NCBI RefSeq assembly: GCF_019669985.1
Contig: NZ_AP019782.1
Coordinates: 1,542,501 to 1,606,500, forward strand
Source of the DNA: Methylogaea oryzae
GTDB lineage: Bacteria; Pseudomonadota; Gammaproteobacteria; Methylococcales; Methylococcaceae
Length of the DNA: 64,000 nt
Reading direction: 5' to 3'
Position numbers and translations under genes: made by a program
Part shown: one piece after another, positions 1 through 10,705 of the stretch
Layout: each line of letters opens with the position of its first letter
Position numbering within the stretch: position 1 is the stretch's first letter
The notes under the pieces: generated by a model
What the model saw: the letters and a program-made list of their open reading frames with translations, nothing else
Told to the model about the DNA's origin: nothing
Databases searched by the model: none

Positions 1-2
1 AT

Positions 3-1580
3 TACCTGTGTCCGCACCGGCTGGCCGTTTCCCAAGGCTATGAGCTGCACGCCCACCGTTCCGATTTGGCCGACTACGAGACCGTGCGCGCCTGGGCGGG
101 CCGCACCCGCAGCGGCGACATCGCCGAAGTGACCGGCGTGGCGGAAAACGCCCTGGTGTGGCTGAGCGTCACTTCCACCGCCGACAACTGCCTGGGGCAG
201 GATTGTCCCGAGCTGGACAAATGCTTCTTGCTCAAGGCTCGCCGCCAGGCCCAGGAGGCGCAGGTGGTGGTCATCAACCATCATTTGTTGTGCGCGGAGT
301 GGCGCTTGCGCCAGACCGGCTTCGGCGAGTTGCTGTCCGGCGCCGACGCGGTGATCGTGGACGAGGCGCACCAATTGGCGGAAACCGCCACGCAATTCCT
401 CGGCATCAGCGTCAGCGGCCGGCGCTTGGTGGAATTGGCCCGCGACGTGCTGCTGGAACAGCGCAACAACGCCGGCGACATGGGCGAGCTGCAACGGGAG
501 GCGGAGCAACTGGAGCAGTGGGTGCGCGACCTGCGTCCGTCGTTCGGGCCGGCGTTGCGGCGCGGGCCGTGGTCGGAGCTGGAGGCCAACGAGGTCGTCA
601 TGAACGGCCTGGCCGGTTTGCAGGAACGCTTGGAAGGGCTGGGCCTGGTGCTGCACGAAGCGGCCGAGCGCAGCAAGGGACTGGAGTCCTGCTGGAGTCG
701 CTGCGAAGAGCTGATGGAGCATTTGCAAACCCTGCTGCACGACGAGGACAGCGAGTGGGTGCGCTGGTTCGAGACCTATCCGAAAAGCTTCGCTTTGCAC
801 CGCACGCCGTTGGAGATCGCCAGCCAGTTCCGCCAGTTCATGGCGGGTTTCGGCGGGGCTTGGGTGTTCACTTCGGCCACCCTGGCGGTGGCCAAACGCT
901 TCGAGCATTTCCAGCACAGCCTAGGACTGGGGGAGGCCGAAGCCCACAGTTGGGACAGCCCGTTCGATTATCAGCGCCAAGCCTTGCTGTACCAGCCGGC
1001 CGGCATGCCGGACACCTCCGACCCTAATTACACCCAGGCCGTGGTGCGGGCCGCTTTGCCGGTGCTGCAAGCCAGCCGGGGCCGGGCGTTTTTGCTGTTC
1101 ACCAGCTACCAGGCCATGAACGAGGCGGCCGAATTGCTGGAGGGGCAGCTGCCTTATCCCGTGTACGTGCAGGGCACGCAGCCGAAAGGGGCGTTGCTGG
1201 AGCGCTTCAAGCGCGACGGCAACGCCGTGCTGCTGGCCACCGCCAGCTTCTGGGAAGGGGTGGACGTGCGCGGCGAGGCGCTGTCCTGCGTCATCATCGA
1301 CAAGCTGCCGTTCGCTTCCCCGGGCGACCCGGTGCTGAAGGCGCGCATCGACGCCCTCAAGCGGCGCGGCGTGGAGCCCTTCGTCGCCTTGCAACTGCCC
1401 CAGGCGGTGATCGCCTTGAAGCAAGGAGCCGGACGGCTGATTCGCGATGTCGGCGATCGCGGCGTGCTGATGCTGTGCGACCCGCGCCTGCGCACCAAAT
1501 CCTACGGCCGGGTGTTTCTCAACAGCCTGCCGCCCATGCCCGTGACCCGGCGCTTGGAGGACGTGCAGCGATTCTTCTAG
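3..1580 (+). CDS. ATP-dependent DNA helicase, YoaA/DinG family (5' truncated)
   Basis: An XPD-like superfamily 2 helicase that unwinds DNA using ATP. The frame is open to the left edge, so the N-terminus with Walker A lies outside the window. Four cysteines fit the iron-sulfur cluster of this family: one in YLCPHRL at the very start and three in CLGQDCPELDKC. The DEAH box (VDEAHQL) and the C-terminal motif VI (QGAGRLIR) are present. YoaA and DinG are both possible; the CxxxxCxxxxxC spacing and the end of the protein do not separate them. The only in-frame start visible (TTG at 66) is internal and not the real start. Confidence 0.88.
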   Translation, partial: YLCPHRLAVSQGYELHAHRSDLADYETVRAWAGRTRSGDIAEVTGVAENALVWLSVTSTADNCLGQDCPELDKCFLLKARRQAQEAQVVVINHHLLCAEWRLRQTGFGELLSGADAVIVDEAHQLAETATQFLGISVSGRRLVELARDVLLEQRNNAGDMGELQREAEQLEQWVRDLRPSFGPALRRGPWSELEANEVVMNGLAGLQERLEGLGLVLHEAAERSKGLESCWSRCEELMEHLQTLLHDEDSEWVRWFETYPKSFALHRTPLEIASQFRQFMAGFGGAWVFTSATLAVAKRFEHFQHSLGLGEAEAHSWDSPFDYQRQALLYQPAGMPDTSDPNYTQAVVRAALPVLQASRGRAFLLFTSYQAMNEAAELLEGQLPYPVYVQGTQPKGALLERFKRDGNAVLLATASFWEGVDVRGEALSCVIIDKLPFASPGDPVLKARIDALKRRGVEPFVALQLPQAVIALKQGAGRLIRDVGDRGVLMLCDPRLRTKSYGRVFLNSLPPMPVTRRLEDVQRFF

Positions 1581-1655
1581 GCCGTAGCGAGATTCCGCGC
1601 CGTTCCCGGCGTGCCAGCGGGGCGCGCCTTTTTTGCTTAGAATACCCGCTTCCCC

Positions 1656-4298
1656 ATGGCGTTGTTCCGGAACCCCCTTTTGTCATCGCCCACCGCGACC
1701 CCGTCGGCTTCCGCACCCAGCTTGCGTTGGGGCATGGCTTTGCCTTGCCTGGTGTTGTGCGCCGGCTTGGGCATCACGTGGATGCTGTGGCAAGGGGCGC
1801 AAAAGGCTGAAATTCAGCGGGCGCAGGCGGTGTTCGATTTCCGCGTGCGCGATCTGGCCGCCCGCCTCGTGCATCGCATGCAGACTTACGAGCAAGTGTT
1901 GCGCGGCACCAACGGCTTGTTCAGCGCCTCGCGGACGGTGGAGCGGGTGGAGTTTCGCCGCTATATCGACGCGCTGAAGCTGGCCGAGCGTTATCCGGGT
2001 ATCCAGGGCGTGGGGTTCGCCGCTTTGGTCAGGCCGCAGGACAAAGCTGCCCACATCGCCTCCGTTCGGCGGGAGGGATATCCGGACTACGCCATCCGTC
2101 CGGACGGCGAACGCGATCTTTATACCTCCATCGTCTATCTGGAGCCGTTCGAGCACCTCAATTTGCGCGCCTTCGGCTACGACATGTACAGCGAGCCGAC
2201 GAGGCGGGCCGCCATGGAGCGGGCGCGGGATTTCGGCGTGGCCGCCATGTCCGGCAAAGTGCGGCTGGTGCAGGAAACGGAGCAAACGGGGCAGGCGGGT
2301 GTTTTGCTCTATTTGCCGGTTTATCGCCACGGCCCGCTTCTCGACGGCGTCGAGGCTCGCCGCGAAAATCTGCTCGGCTGGGTCTATGCGCCGTTTCGCA
2401 TGAACGACTTGATGGCCGGTATTTTGGGCGAGCAGCCGGAGGACTTGTCTATCGCGGTTTACGACGCCGGCGCAACGGACCCGCAAAATCTCATGTTCAG
2501 CAGCGCTGGTTCGCCGGAGCAAGAGGAGCATAAGCCGGGGGGCAAGTTCGCCGGGAGTTTGTCGATCGAGTTCGCCGGGCGTGCCTGGACGCTCACGGTG
2601 CGTTCCAAGCCGGGCTTTGAGGCGAGCCAGCGGGATCAAAGAGCGGTCTTGATCGGCAATGGCGGGATCGGCATCAGCGTCTTGCTGTTCTTGATCACTT
2701 GGTCGCTCACTTCGCTGCGGGGGAGGGCCGAACGGTTGGCGAGCCGGATGACCGTGACCCTGCGGGAAAAGGAGCAATTCCTGCGCTTGGTGTTGGAGCA
2801 CTTGCCGGTGGCGCTGTTTTGCAAGGACGCCGACGACGGTTTCCGCTTCACTTTGTGGAATGCCCGCAGCGAGAAGATCTTCGGCTTGCCCGCCGCAAAG
2901 GTGATCGGGGGCGGCGACTACGATTTTTTCCCGGCCGAGCAGGCGGGCCGGTTTCGCGCGGCGGACGAGGCCGTCATTCAGGCCGGCGGGTATGTGGAGA
3001 TTGCCGAGGAGCCGCTGGATTCCCCCGCCCATGGGCCGCTGGTGCTGCACACCATCAAAGCCGCCGTGCCCGATGCCGGCGGCCGGCCGCGTTTCTTGCT
3101 GGGAATTTCCGAAGACATCACCGCGCGCAAGCGGGCCGAAATCGAATTAATGGCGGCCAAGGAAGAGGCCGAGCGGGCCAACCGGGCCAAGTCGGAATTC
3201 CTCTCCAGCATGAGCCATGAATTGCGCACGCCCTTGAACGCCATCATCGGCTTTTCGCAGTTGTTGGAATACGACGCCAGCTTGAGCGACGAACAGCGCG
3301 AGTACATCGGCACCATCGGCAAGGCCGGGGAGCATTTGCTGCGGCTGATAAACGAAGTGCTGGATTTCGCCAAGATCGAAGCCGGCCGCGTGGACATGGA
3401 TTTAGAAAACCTGGACATGCAGGCCATACTGGATATTTGCCGCGACTTGTCCCTGCCGCTGGCGAACCGGCACGGCGTGGGGCTGCATTTCGTGTCTTTG
3501 GAGCCGGGGACGGTGTTCGTGCGCGCGGACCGCATGCGGCTGAAGCAAGTGCTGCTCAACCTGGTCTCCAACGCCATCAAATACAACCACTCCGGCGGCA
3601 GCGTCACCGTCGCTTGCCGTCCCGGCGCGGGGCGGATGTTGCGTTTGAGCGTGACGGACACGGGGCCGGGCATACCGCCGGAACGCAAAGGCCAGCTGTT
3701 CGAGCCGTTCAACCGCCTGGGCGCGCAAGGCAGCGCCATCGAGGGCACCGGCATCGGCTTGACCATTACCAAGCGCCTGGTGGATTTGATGGGCGGCGAA
3801 ATCGGCGTGGAGAGCGAGCTTGGACGCGGCAGCACGTTTTGGGTGGATATCCCGTGCGGGCGGGCGCCGTCGCCGAGCGGCGGCGTTAATCCCGGCGACG
3901 ATTCCGGCGCGGCTGTCGGCGGGCATGCGCGGCGCACGCTGCTTTATATCGAGGACAACGACATCAATGTGGCCTTGGTCAAGCACATCGTCGCCAAGCG
4001 CCGCCCCAGCTACCGTTTGCTGACGGCCGGCGAAGCCGAGTCGGGTCTGGTGCTGGCGCGTCGGCACAGGCCGGACTTGATTCTGCTGGACATTTCGTTG
4101 CCCGGCATGGACGGTTACCAAATCCTCGAGGTCCTCGCCGCTTCGCCGGAAACCGCCGGCATTCCGGTCATCGCCGTCAGCGCCAATGCCATGCAGCGGG
4201 ACATCGAACGGGCCAAGGCCGCCGGGTTTCGCGATTACCTGGAAAAACCCATACACGTCGGCAGTTTTCTGACTGCGATCGACCGATTTTTGGCCTGA
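1656..4298 (+). CDS. CHASE-PAS hybrid sensor histidine kinase with C-terminal receiver
   Basis: An 880-aa membrane-bound hybrid kinase. A transmembrane helix (about residues 23-47) is followed by an extracytoplasmic CHASE domain, recognisable from [10 protein letters not shown] and the later TSIVYLEP stretch, then a second helix near residues 328-352. A PAS/PAC domain follows (about 375-490), then HisKA with the phospho-accepting His near 521 in [14 protein letters not shown], a HATPase domain (GPGIP and GTGIGL boxes) and a receiver domain with acceptor Asp near 811 ([14 protein letters not shown]). No partner regulator is adjacent, so the pathway is unknown. CHASE domains sense small extracellular ligands; the ligand cannot be read from the sequence. 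Confidence 0.9.
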   Translation: MALFRNPLLSSPTATPSASAPSLRWGMALPCLVLCAGLGITWMLWQGAQKAEIQRAQAVFDFRVRDLAARLVHRMQTYEQVLRGTNGLFSASRTVERVEFRRYIDALKLAERYPGIQGVGFAALVRPQDKAAHIASVRREGYPDYAIRPDGERDLYTSIVYLEPFEHLNLRAFGYDMYSEPTRRAAMERARDFGVAAMSGKVRLVQETEQTGQAGVLLYLPVYRHGPLLDGVEARRENLLGWVYAPFRMNDLMAGILGEQPEDLSIAVYDAGATDPQNLMFSSAGSPEQEEHKPGGKFAGSLSIEFAGRAWTLTVRSKPGFEASQRDQRAVLIGNGGIGISVLLFLITWSLTSLRGRAERLASRMTVTLREKEQFLRLVLEHLPVALFCKDADDGFRFTLWNARSEKIFGLPAAKVIGGGDYDFFPAEQAGRFRAADEAVIQAGGYVEIAEEPLDSPAHGPLVLHTIKAAVPDAGGRPRFLLGISEDITARKRAEIELMAAKEEAERANRAKSEFLSSMSHELRTPLNAIIGFSQLLEYDASLSDEQREYIGTIGKAGEHLLRLINEVLDFAKIEAGRVDMDLENLDMQAILDICRDLSLPLANRHGVGLHFVSLEPGTVFVRADRMRLKQVLLNLVSNAIKYNHSGGSVTVACRPGAGRMLRLSVTDTGPGIPPERKGQLFEPFNRLGAQGSAIEGTGIGLTITKRLVDLMGGEIGVESELGRGSTFWVDIPCGRAPSPSGGVNPGDDSGAAVGGHARRTLLYIEDNDINVALVKHIVAKRRPSYRLLTAGEAESGLVLARRHRPDLILLDISLPGMDGYQILEVLAASPETAGIPVIAVSANAMQRDIERAKAAGFRDYLEKPIHVGSFLTAIDRFLA

Positions 4299-4403
4299 AT
4301 CACCCCCGCCGCGGCGCCCCGTCGCGCCGCGCCATTGCTTGCAAAAGGAGCATTTTCCCCGCCTGTTGCGACGGAAACGCATCGAATTGGGCCGTTGTTG
4401 CAG

Positions 4404-4409
4404 TATAAT
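4404..4409 (+). promoter_or_regulatory. Candidate -10 box upstream of mcl
   Basis: A perfect TATAAT lies in the 233-bp gap before mcl, about 120 bp from its start, leaving room for a long leader. The hexamer 17 bp upstream (ATCGAA) is a poor -35, so this is only a candidate sigma-70 promoter for the mcl-mtkAB module. Confidence 0.4.
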
Positions 4410-4531
4410 TAGGGACTTTGCCGTGAATAGGCCGCCCGGGCGCTGTCAGCAGCGCCGGGGCGGCGTGCGTTCACGTGGGGAGCAGAAAGCCGGTCACGGC
4501 GCTGCTGCAATGACAACCATAGAGGCAGACA

Positions 4532-5500
4532 ATGGCCGTAAAAGACCGATTACATCGTAGCGAACTCGCCGTACCCGGCAGCAATGCCCGCATGCTGGAA
4601 AAAGCGCCGGACGCCGGCGCCGACCTCGTTTTCCTGGATTTGGAAGACGCCGTCGCCCCGGACGACAAGGAAAAGGCGCGTGAAAACATCATCTACGCGC
4701 TGAAAAACTACGATTGGTCCAAATGCGCCGTGTCCATCCGCATGAACGGCCTGGACACCCATTACGCCTACCGCGACCTGGTGGACGTGGTCGAAGCTTG
4801 CGGCGACAAGCTGGACACCATCCTCATCCCGAAAGTGGGCAGCGCCGCCGACGTGTACTTCGTCGCCACCATGCTGTCGCAGATCGAGGCCTACAAGGGC
4901 TACAAGCAAATTAACATCCACGTCTTGATCGAAACCGCCATGGGCGGCGCCAACGTGGAAGAAATCGCCCGCGCCTGCCCGGAACGCATGGAAGCCATGG
5001 TGTTCGGCGTGGCCGACTACGCCGCATCAGTCCGTGCCCGCACCACCAACATTGGCGGCGCCAATCCGGAATACGTCATGCTGAGCGACCCGGACGAATC
5101 GGGCAAGCGCGAATACCACTGGAACGACCAGTGGCATTTCATCATCTCCCGCATGGTGGCGGCTTGCCGCGCCTACGGCCTGCGCCCCATCGACGGCCCT
5201 TACGGTGATTTCAACGACCCGGAAGGCTACATGGCCGCCGCCCGCCGCGCCGCCGCCCTGGGCTGCGAAGGCAAGTGGGCCATCCATCCGTCCCAGGTGG
5301 CCCTGGCCAACGAGGTGTTCACTCCCACGGAAAAAGAAGTGACCCGCGCCCAGCGCATTCTGGAGGAAATGGAAAAGGCCGCGAAGGAAGGCAAGGGCGC
5401 CGTGTCTTTGGACGGCCGCCTGATCGACGCCGCTTCCATCCGCATGGCGGAGAACGTGGTGCGGCAGATGAAGCAAATCGAGTCGCGCCGGGCGGGCTGA
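4532..5500 (+). CDS. mcl: L-malyl-CoA lyase (CitE/HpcH family)
   Basis: A 322-aa CoA-ester lyase that cleaves malyl-CoA to glyoxylate and acetyl-CoA, the last step of the serine cycle. Family signs are the N-terminal HRSELAVPGSN, the metal-binding FLDLEDAVAP segment, the conserved glutamate in VLIETAMG, and a long C-terminal helical part. ATG with the purine-rich AGAGGCAGAC just upstream supports the start. It lies directly before genes for malate-CoA ligase, which would make its substrate; this context favours malyl-CoA over citramalyl-CoA or beta-methylmalyl-CoA, although related enzymes accept several of these. A dispersed repeat separates it from mtkA. Confidence 0.9.
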   Translation: MAVKDRLHRSELAVPGSNARMLEKAPDAGADLVFLDLEDAVAPDDKEKARENIIYALKNYDWSKCAVSIRMNGLDTHYAYRDLVDVVEACGDKLDTILIPKVGSAADVYFVATMLSQIEAYKGYKQINIHVLIETAMGGANVEEIARACPERMEAMVFGVADYAASVRARTTNIGGANPEYVMLSDPDESGKREYHWNDQWHFIISRMVAACRAYGLRPIDGPYGDFNDPEGYMAAARRAAALGCEGKWAIHPSQVALANEVFTPTEKEVTRAQRILEEMEKAAKEGKGAVSLDGRLIDAASIRMAENVVRQMKQIESRRAG

Positions 5501-5510
5501 CAGCCCACGC

Positions 5511-5627
5511 GTAGGGCGGGTTAGGCCGCAGGCCGTAACCCGCCGGCCTAGGCATTCGGTGGGTTACGGCGCGCGGCAACGCTTTTGCAACCGCAAGGTT
5601 AGAGAAGGCGCGCCTAACCCACCCTAC
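5511..5627. repeat. Dispersed inverted repeat (GTAGGGCGGGTTAG ... CTAACCCACCCTAC)
   Basis: A 117-bp element whose ends are inverted repeats, with internal GTAACCCGCC and GGTGGGTTACGGC arms. A shorter relative lies at 38329-38406. It resembles the REP/MITE-like hairpin elements that are scattered through many proteobacterial genomes. It sits between mcl and mtkA and could form a strong hairpin in the shared transcript. Confidence 0.8.
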
Positions 5628-5650
5628 AGTGAAAAACGAGGAGAGAATCC

Positions 5651-6823
5651 GTGAATATTCATGAATATCAAGCCAAGGAATTGCTGAAGTCCTTCGGCGT
5701 GCCGGTGCCGGCCGGCAAAGTGGCCTTTTCCGAAGCGGAAGCCGGCGCGGCCGCGCAAGAAGTCGGCGGTTCCAAATGGGTGGTGAAAGCCCAGATTCAC
5801 GCCGGTGGCCGCGGCAAGGCCGGCGGCGTCAAGGTGGTCGATACCCTGTCCGACGTGAAGAAAACCGCCGATGCCATGCTGGGCACCCACCTAGTCACCC
5901 ATCAAACCGGCCCGGAAGGCCAGATCATCCAGCGCGTTTGGGTGGAGCAGGCCAGCAATATCGTCAAGGAATACTACCTGGGCATGGTGATCGACCGCGC
6001 CACGCAGCGCGTCACCATCATGGCTTCCAGCGAAGGCGGCATGGATATCGAGGAGGTGGCCAAGGCCACGCCGGAAAAAATCATCAAGGAAACCATCGAC
6101 CCGGCCGTGGGCCTGATGCCGTTCCAATGCCGCAAGGTGGCGGTGGCCATCGGCTTGAAAGGCAAGCTGGTCAGCCAGTCAGTCAAGCTGCTGCAAGGCG
6201 CCTACAACTGCATGGTGGCCCACGACGCCCTGCAAGTGGAAATCAACCCCATGGCGGTGGTCAACAACGGCGGGGAAGACCAACTCATCGCCCTGGACGC
6301 CAAGCTCAACTTCGACGATAACGGTCTGTACCGCCAAAAAGCCATCGTCGACCTGCGCGACCTGGCGGAAGAAGACCCCAAGGAAGTGGAAGCCACCAGC
6401 CACGGCCTCAACTACATCGCCTTGTCCGGCAATATCGGCTGCATCGTCAACGGCGCGGGCCTGGCCATGGCTTCCATGGACGCCATCACCCTGCACGGCG
6501 GCGAGCCGGCCAACTTCCTCGACGTGGGCGGCGGGGCTTCGCCGCAGAAAGTCACCAACGCCTGCCGCATCGTGCTGGAAGATCCCAACGTCAAGTGCAT
6601 CCTGGTGAACATTTTCGCCGGCATCAACCGCTGCGACTGGATCGCCGAAGGCCTGATCCAGGCGTGCAACAACCTGAACATCCAGGTGCCGCTGATCGTG
6701 CGCCTGGCCGGCACCAACGTGGAGGAAGGCAAAAAGATCCTCAACGAATCCGGCCTCAAGTTCATCACCGCCGAAAACCTGGACGACGCGGCCGCCAAGG
6801 CCGTGGCAACGGCAAAAGGGTAA
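5651..6823 (+). CDS. mtkA: Malate-CoA ligase beta subunit (SucC-like)
   Basis: A 390-aa ATP-grasp protein of the succinyl-CoA synthetase beta family. It starts at GTG with GAGGAGAG upstream. The N-terminus [12 protein letters not shown] is diagnostic; the ATP-grasp region ([16 protein letters not shown]) and the C-terminal ligase domain ([24 protein letters not shown]) are complete. Alone it could be called sucC, but its position between malyl-CoA lyase and the alpha subunit points to malate thiokinase of the serine cycle, which makes malyl-CoA from malate, CoA and ATP. Substrate assignment rests on context. Confidence 0.85.
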   Translation: MNIHEYQAKELLKSFGVPVPAGKVAFSEAEAGAAAQEVGGSKWVVKAQIHAGGRGKAGGVKVVDTLSDVKKTADAMLGTHLVTHQTGPEGQIIQRVWVEQASNIVKEYYLGMVIDRATQRVTIMASSEGGMDIEEVAKATPEKIIKETIDPAVGLMPFQCRKVAVAIGLKGKLVSQSVKLLQGAYNCMVAHDALQVEINPMAVVNNGGEDQLIALDAKLNFDDNGLYRQKAIVDLRDLAEEDPKEVEATSHGLNYIALSGNIGCIVNGAGLAMASMDAITLHGGEPANFLDVGGGASPQKVTNACRIVLEDPNVKCILVNIFAGINRCDWIAEGLIQACNNLNIQVPLIVRLAGTNVEEGKKILNESGLKFITAENLDDAAAKAVATAKG

Positions 6824-6829
6824 GCATCC

Positions 6830-7711
6830 ATGAGCGTATTCGTTAACAAAAACTCCAAGGTCATTTTCCAGGGCTTCACCGGCGAGCACGCCACTTTCCA
6901 CGCCCAGGACGCCATGAAAAACGGCACCACCGTGGTCGGCGGCGTTACGCCGGGCAAGGGCGGCACCACCCACCTGGGGCTGCCGGTGTTCGACACCGTG
7001 GCCGAAGCCGTGGCCGCCACCGGCGCCGACGTATCCGGCGTGTTCGTGCCGCCGCCCTTCACCGCCGACGCCTTGATGGAAGCCATCGACGCCGGCATCA
7101 AAGTGGCCGTCACCATCGCCGACGGCGTTCCCGTGCACGACATGGTCAAGCTGCAACGCTACCGCGTCGGCAAGGACGCGCTGATCATCGGCCCCAACAC
7201 GCCGGGCATCATCACGCCGGGCGAGTGCAAGGTCGGCATCATGCCGTCGCAGATCTATAAGAAAGGCCGCGTCGGCATGGTGTCGCGCTCCGGCACCCTC
7301 AACTACGAGGCCACCGAGCAGTTGTCGGCCCTGGGGCTGGGCGTGACCACCGCCGTCGGTATCGGCGGCGATCCGGTCAACGGCATGGACTTCGTTTCCG
7401 TGTTGCAGGCCTTTGAAAACGATCCGGAAACCGACGTGGTGGTAATGATCGGCGAGATCGGCGGCCCGCAGGAAGTGGCCGCGGCCCGCTGGGCCAAGGA
7501 GAACATGAAGAAGCCGGTGATCGGCTTCGTCGCCGGCATCGCGTCGCCGCCGGGCCGCCGCATGGGCCACGCCGGCGCCATCATTTCCGGCGAGGCGGAT
7601 ACCGCCAGCGCCAAAATGGACGCCATGGAGGCCCTGGGACTGTATGTGGCGCGCAATCCGGCCCACATCGGCCAGGTGATCCAGAAAGCCATGAAGGACA
7701 ACGGCTTGTAA
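6830..7711 (+). CDS. mtkB: Malate-CoA ligase alpha subunit (SucD-like)
   Basis: A 293-aa alpha subunit that carries the CoA-binding Rossmann domain (GFTGEHATFHAQDAM, GGVTPGKGG) and the phosphohistidine (about His247 in GHAGAIISG). It starts 6 bp after mtkA and is surely co-translated with it. It forms the ligase with MtkA. As with mtkA, malate rather than succinate is inferred from the adjacent malyl-CoA lyase gene. A strong intrinsic terminator follows. Confidence 0.86.
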   Translation: MSVFVNKNSKVIFQGFTGEHATFHAQDAMKNGTTVVGGVTPGKGGTTHLGLPVFDTVAEAVAATGADVSGVFVPPPFTADALMEAIDAGIKVAVTIADGVPVHDMVKLQRYRVGKDALIIGPNTPGIITPGECKVGIMPSQIYKKGRVGMVSRSGTLNYEATEQLSALGLGVTTAVGIGGDPVNGMDFVSVLQAFENDPETDVVVMIGEIGGPQEVAAARWAKENMKKPVIGFVAGIASPPGRRMGHAGAIISGEADTASAKMDAMEALGLYVARNPAHIGQVIQKAMKDNGL

Positions 7712-7739
7712 GCCGCCGCTTCAGTCCTATGGGCAAACA

Positions 7740-7768
7740 ACGGCACGCTTCGGCGTGCCGTTTTGTTT
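7740..7768 (+). terminator. Intrinsic terminator after mtkB
   Basis: A 9-bp perfect stem ACGGCACGC / GCGTGCCGT closed by a TTCG tetraloop and followed by TTTGTTT. It ends the mcl-mtkA-mtkB unit and insulates the gene-free stretch to the right. Confidence 0.9.
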
Positions 7769-7879
7769 AGGAAGCTCGGATTAAATCGGCGCTTCCTGCG
7801 ATACAGGGATGTGTCGCCCCGATCTCTGGCAAGTTCAGGAAGGACTTGTTCAGGGTTTCCTCAAGGGACGCCGGTTCAT

Positions 7880-8683
7880 TCATCCACAAAAACCGTGGAT
7901 GAAGCTGTGGATAAAACTGTGGGTTCGGCAGCAAGGCCAAGGCTGGCGCGGCCTTGGAGGGATTGATCGGAAAGTTGCCAGGACGAAGGTTTTTTTAAAA
8001 CAGCTTTTTTCAACTTGTTGAATCAGCGCAAAAAAGCGTGCGAACGAGGGATCCTCCCCGTCGCGGCCCGTTAGCTTTTTGGCAATTTTTGCTAATGTGA
8101 TGCTTGTCAAGTTCATCGGTGGATAAATCGGTTTAAGGGGGAGGGACGGCGCTATCTCCGCGACGCTGAGACCATAGCGCCAGGCGCCATCGAAACGACG
8201 CTCATCCACAAAAATCGTGGAAGAGTCTGTGGATAACGTTGTGGGTTTTGGCTCGAGGCCAGACGGGGCGCGGCCTCCGGCGGATTGGCCGGAAATTTGC
8301 CGATTGGCAGCGAGGGCCTTGCATGGTCGTCGCATGGGCCTGATAGCCGCCGCAGGCCTCATCGCGCGTTATGGTTTGAGGCCGCCGCGACGGGGAGCGT
8401 CGTGCGTTGCTCGGCGCGTTTGTCGCTGGGAGTTATTCATCCACAAAAACAGTGGAAGAACCTGTGGATAAGGTTGTGGGTTCCGCCGCGGGATGGCGTG
8501 GTGGCGCGGCTTCCATTGGATTGAGCAGAAACTTGCCAGACATCGGACGGTTTGTAGAAAGATTTTCTAAGGTGTTGAAAAACCATGGTAAACATGTCGC
8601 GCGCGCGGATTGGCGAATGGATTTCTCCGGTGGCATGGGCGAAATTCAGCGCCTTGCGGCTTGTCAAGGGTATCAGTGGATAA
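7880..8683. other. DnaA-box cluster: three direct copies of a box module in a gene-free region (possible replication origin or DnaA-binding locus)
   Basis: The 1.08-kb gap between mtkB and the next gene has no convincing ORF. It holds three modules, each with TCATCCACA followed exactly 26 bp later (start to start) by the perfect inverted DnaA box TGTGGATAA, then TTGTGGGTT. The TCATCCACA copies are at 7880, 8202 and 8437; the TGTGGATAA copies are at 7906, 8228 and 8463. Two further one-mismatch boxes lie at 8119-8127 (GGTGGATAA) and 8675-8683 (AGTGGATAA), each about 17 bp after CTTGTCAAG. Sequence to the right of each module is also related (GGCGCGGC ... GGATTG ... TTGCC). An AT-rich stretch at 7990-8020 could be an unwinding element. 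No dnaA, dnaN or mnmG is in the window. Confidence 0.75.
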
Positions 8684-8792
8684 GTTCGTTCTTATTTTAT
8701 TCAATGGTTTCGTCCCCAGCGGCGTGTGCGACGAGTTGGCCGGACGGAGCCTAGGCGTCCGCTTAATCGGCCGCGGGTGAGGGGATAGTCCG

Positions 8793-9317
8793 ATGGAATT
8801 GGCAAACGACGACAATTTCGCCTGGGTCCACGCCTATTTCCGGCGGTTGTTGCTGGAGCCGGATCGGCACGGGCAGGCCTTAGTTGCTCAGGATCGGCTG
8901 GCGGCGGCGAGCACGGCTTTGCAGGACGCCGCGGACGCGACGGCGCTCAACGCTTGGCTGGACGAATACGCTTCCCAGGACGCCCAGCTGCGCTGCCGTA
9001 ACGCGCTCTATCAACGCAAGTGTTCCCAAGGTTTGCAGCGGCTTAGCCTTAAGAAAGCGCTATACGGCGACTTGATGGCGTTGGCGGCGGACAAGGGTTA
9101 CACCCTCAATCAGGCGGTGGAGTATTTGTTGGATTTGCATCGCAACGGCGGGCGTTCGGACGCGCCGCCGTCCGCCGATGACGCCTTAGTGACTAATTCG
9201 AGGTCTGGTGACGGCAAAATCGCCGAGTCGCCGTTGAGCGATGTGGACGAGGAGTACCGCGAACGGATGATTTTGTGGGCCATGAGCCGTTCCACCGGTT
9301 ACAAGGACGACGATTAG
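8793..9317 (+). CDS. MatP-like ribbon-helix-helix DNA-binding protein (putative)
   Basis: A 174-aa acidic protein; GGGGATAG lies just upstream of the ATG. The middle part resembles, from memory, the C-terminal half of E. coli MatP: a WLDEY segment (WIDKH in MatP), a basic linker with RK, then LSLKKALYGDLMALAADKGY and TLNQAVEYLL, where MatP has a beta-strand/helix-helix ribbon-helix-helix fold with KTLSETIVQLI. MatP organises the terminus macrodomain by binding matS palindromes. Here a palindrome array overlaps the gene's end and lies downstream of it, and DnaA boxes precede it. The homology is a visual judgement; it could be another ribbon-helix-helix regulator. The acidic C-terminal tail (residues 130-174) is not in MatP. 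Confidence 0.55.
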   Translation: MELANDDNFAWVHAYFRRLLLEPDRHGQALVAQDRLAAASTALQDAADATALNAWLDEYASQDAQLRCRNALYQRKCSQGLQRLSLKKALYGDLMALAADKGYTLNQAVEYLLDLHRNGGRSDAPPSADDALVTNSRSGDGKIAESPLSDVDEEYRERMILWAMSRSTGYKDDD

Positions 9318-9466
9318 GCATAGGGCGGAATATCTTAGTGGCTAATACGCGCTGGCCGGCGGGTTGTACAGGCAAAATTATTAGTTCCTAAGGCGGGTTT
9401 CAGGCCGAAGACGGCGGTATTAGTGCCTAATATTATGGCCGTGCGCACCGGTGGCTTAGTTCCTAA
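9186..9466. repeat. Array of five palindromes TTAGTNNCTAA
   Basis: Five 11-mers match TTAGTNNCTAA: TTAGTGACTAA at 9186, TTAGTGGCTAA at 9335, TTAGTTCCTAA at 9381, TTAGTGCCTAA at 9420 and TTAGTTCCTAA at 9456. A sixth, one-mismatch copy (TTAGTTGCTCA) is inside the MatP-like gene at 8880. The first copy is in the coding region; the other four fill the 160 bp between that gene and the convergent MacB permease gene. Arms are conserved and the centre varies, as expected for protein-binding sites. The neighbouring ribbon-helix-helix protein is the obvious candidate binder. Confidence 0.75.
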
Positions 9467-9478
9467 GATATCCTCGGC

Positions 9479-10701
<1,223 letters not shown>

Positions 10702-10705
<4 letters not shown>

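Noticed and set aside
1683-3050. A 455-codon minus-strand frame inside the CHASE kinase gene
   Set aside because: It is antisense to a protein with CHASE and PAS motifs and has no recognisable fold.
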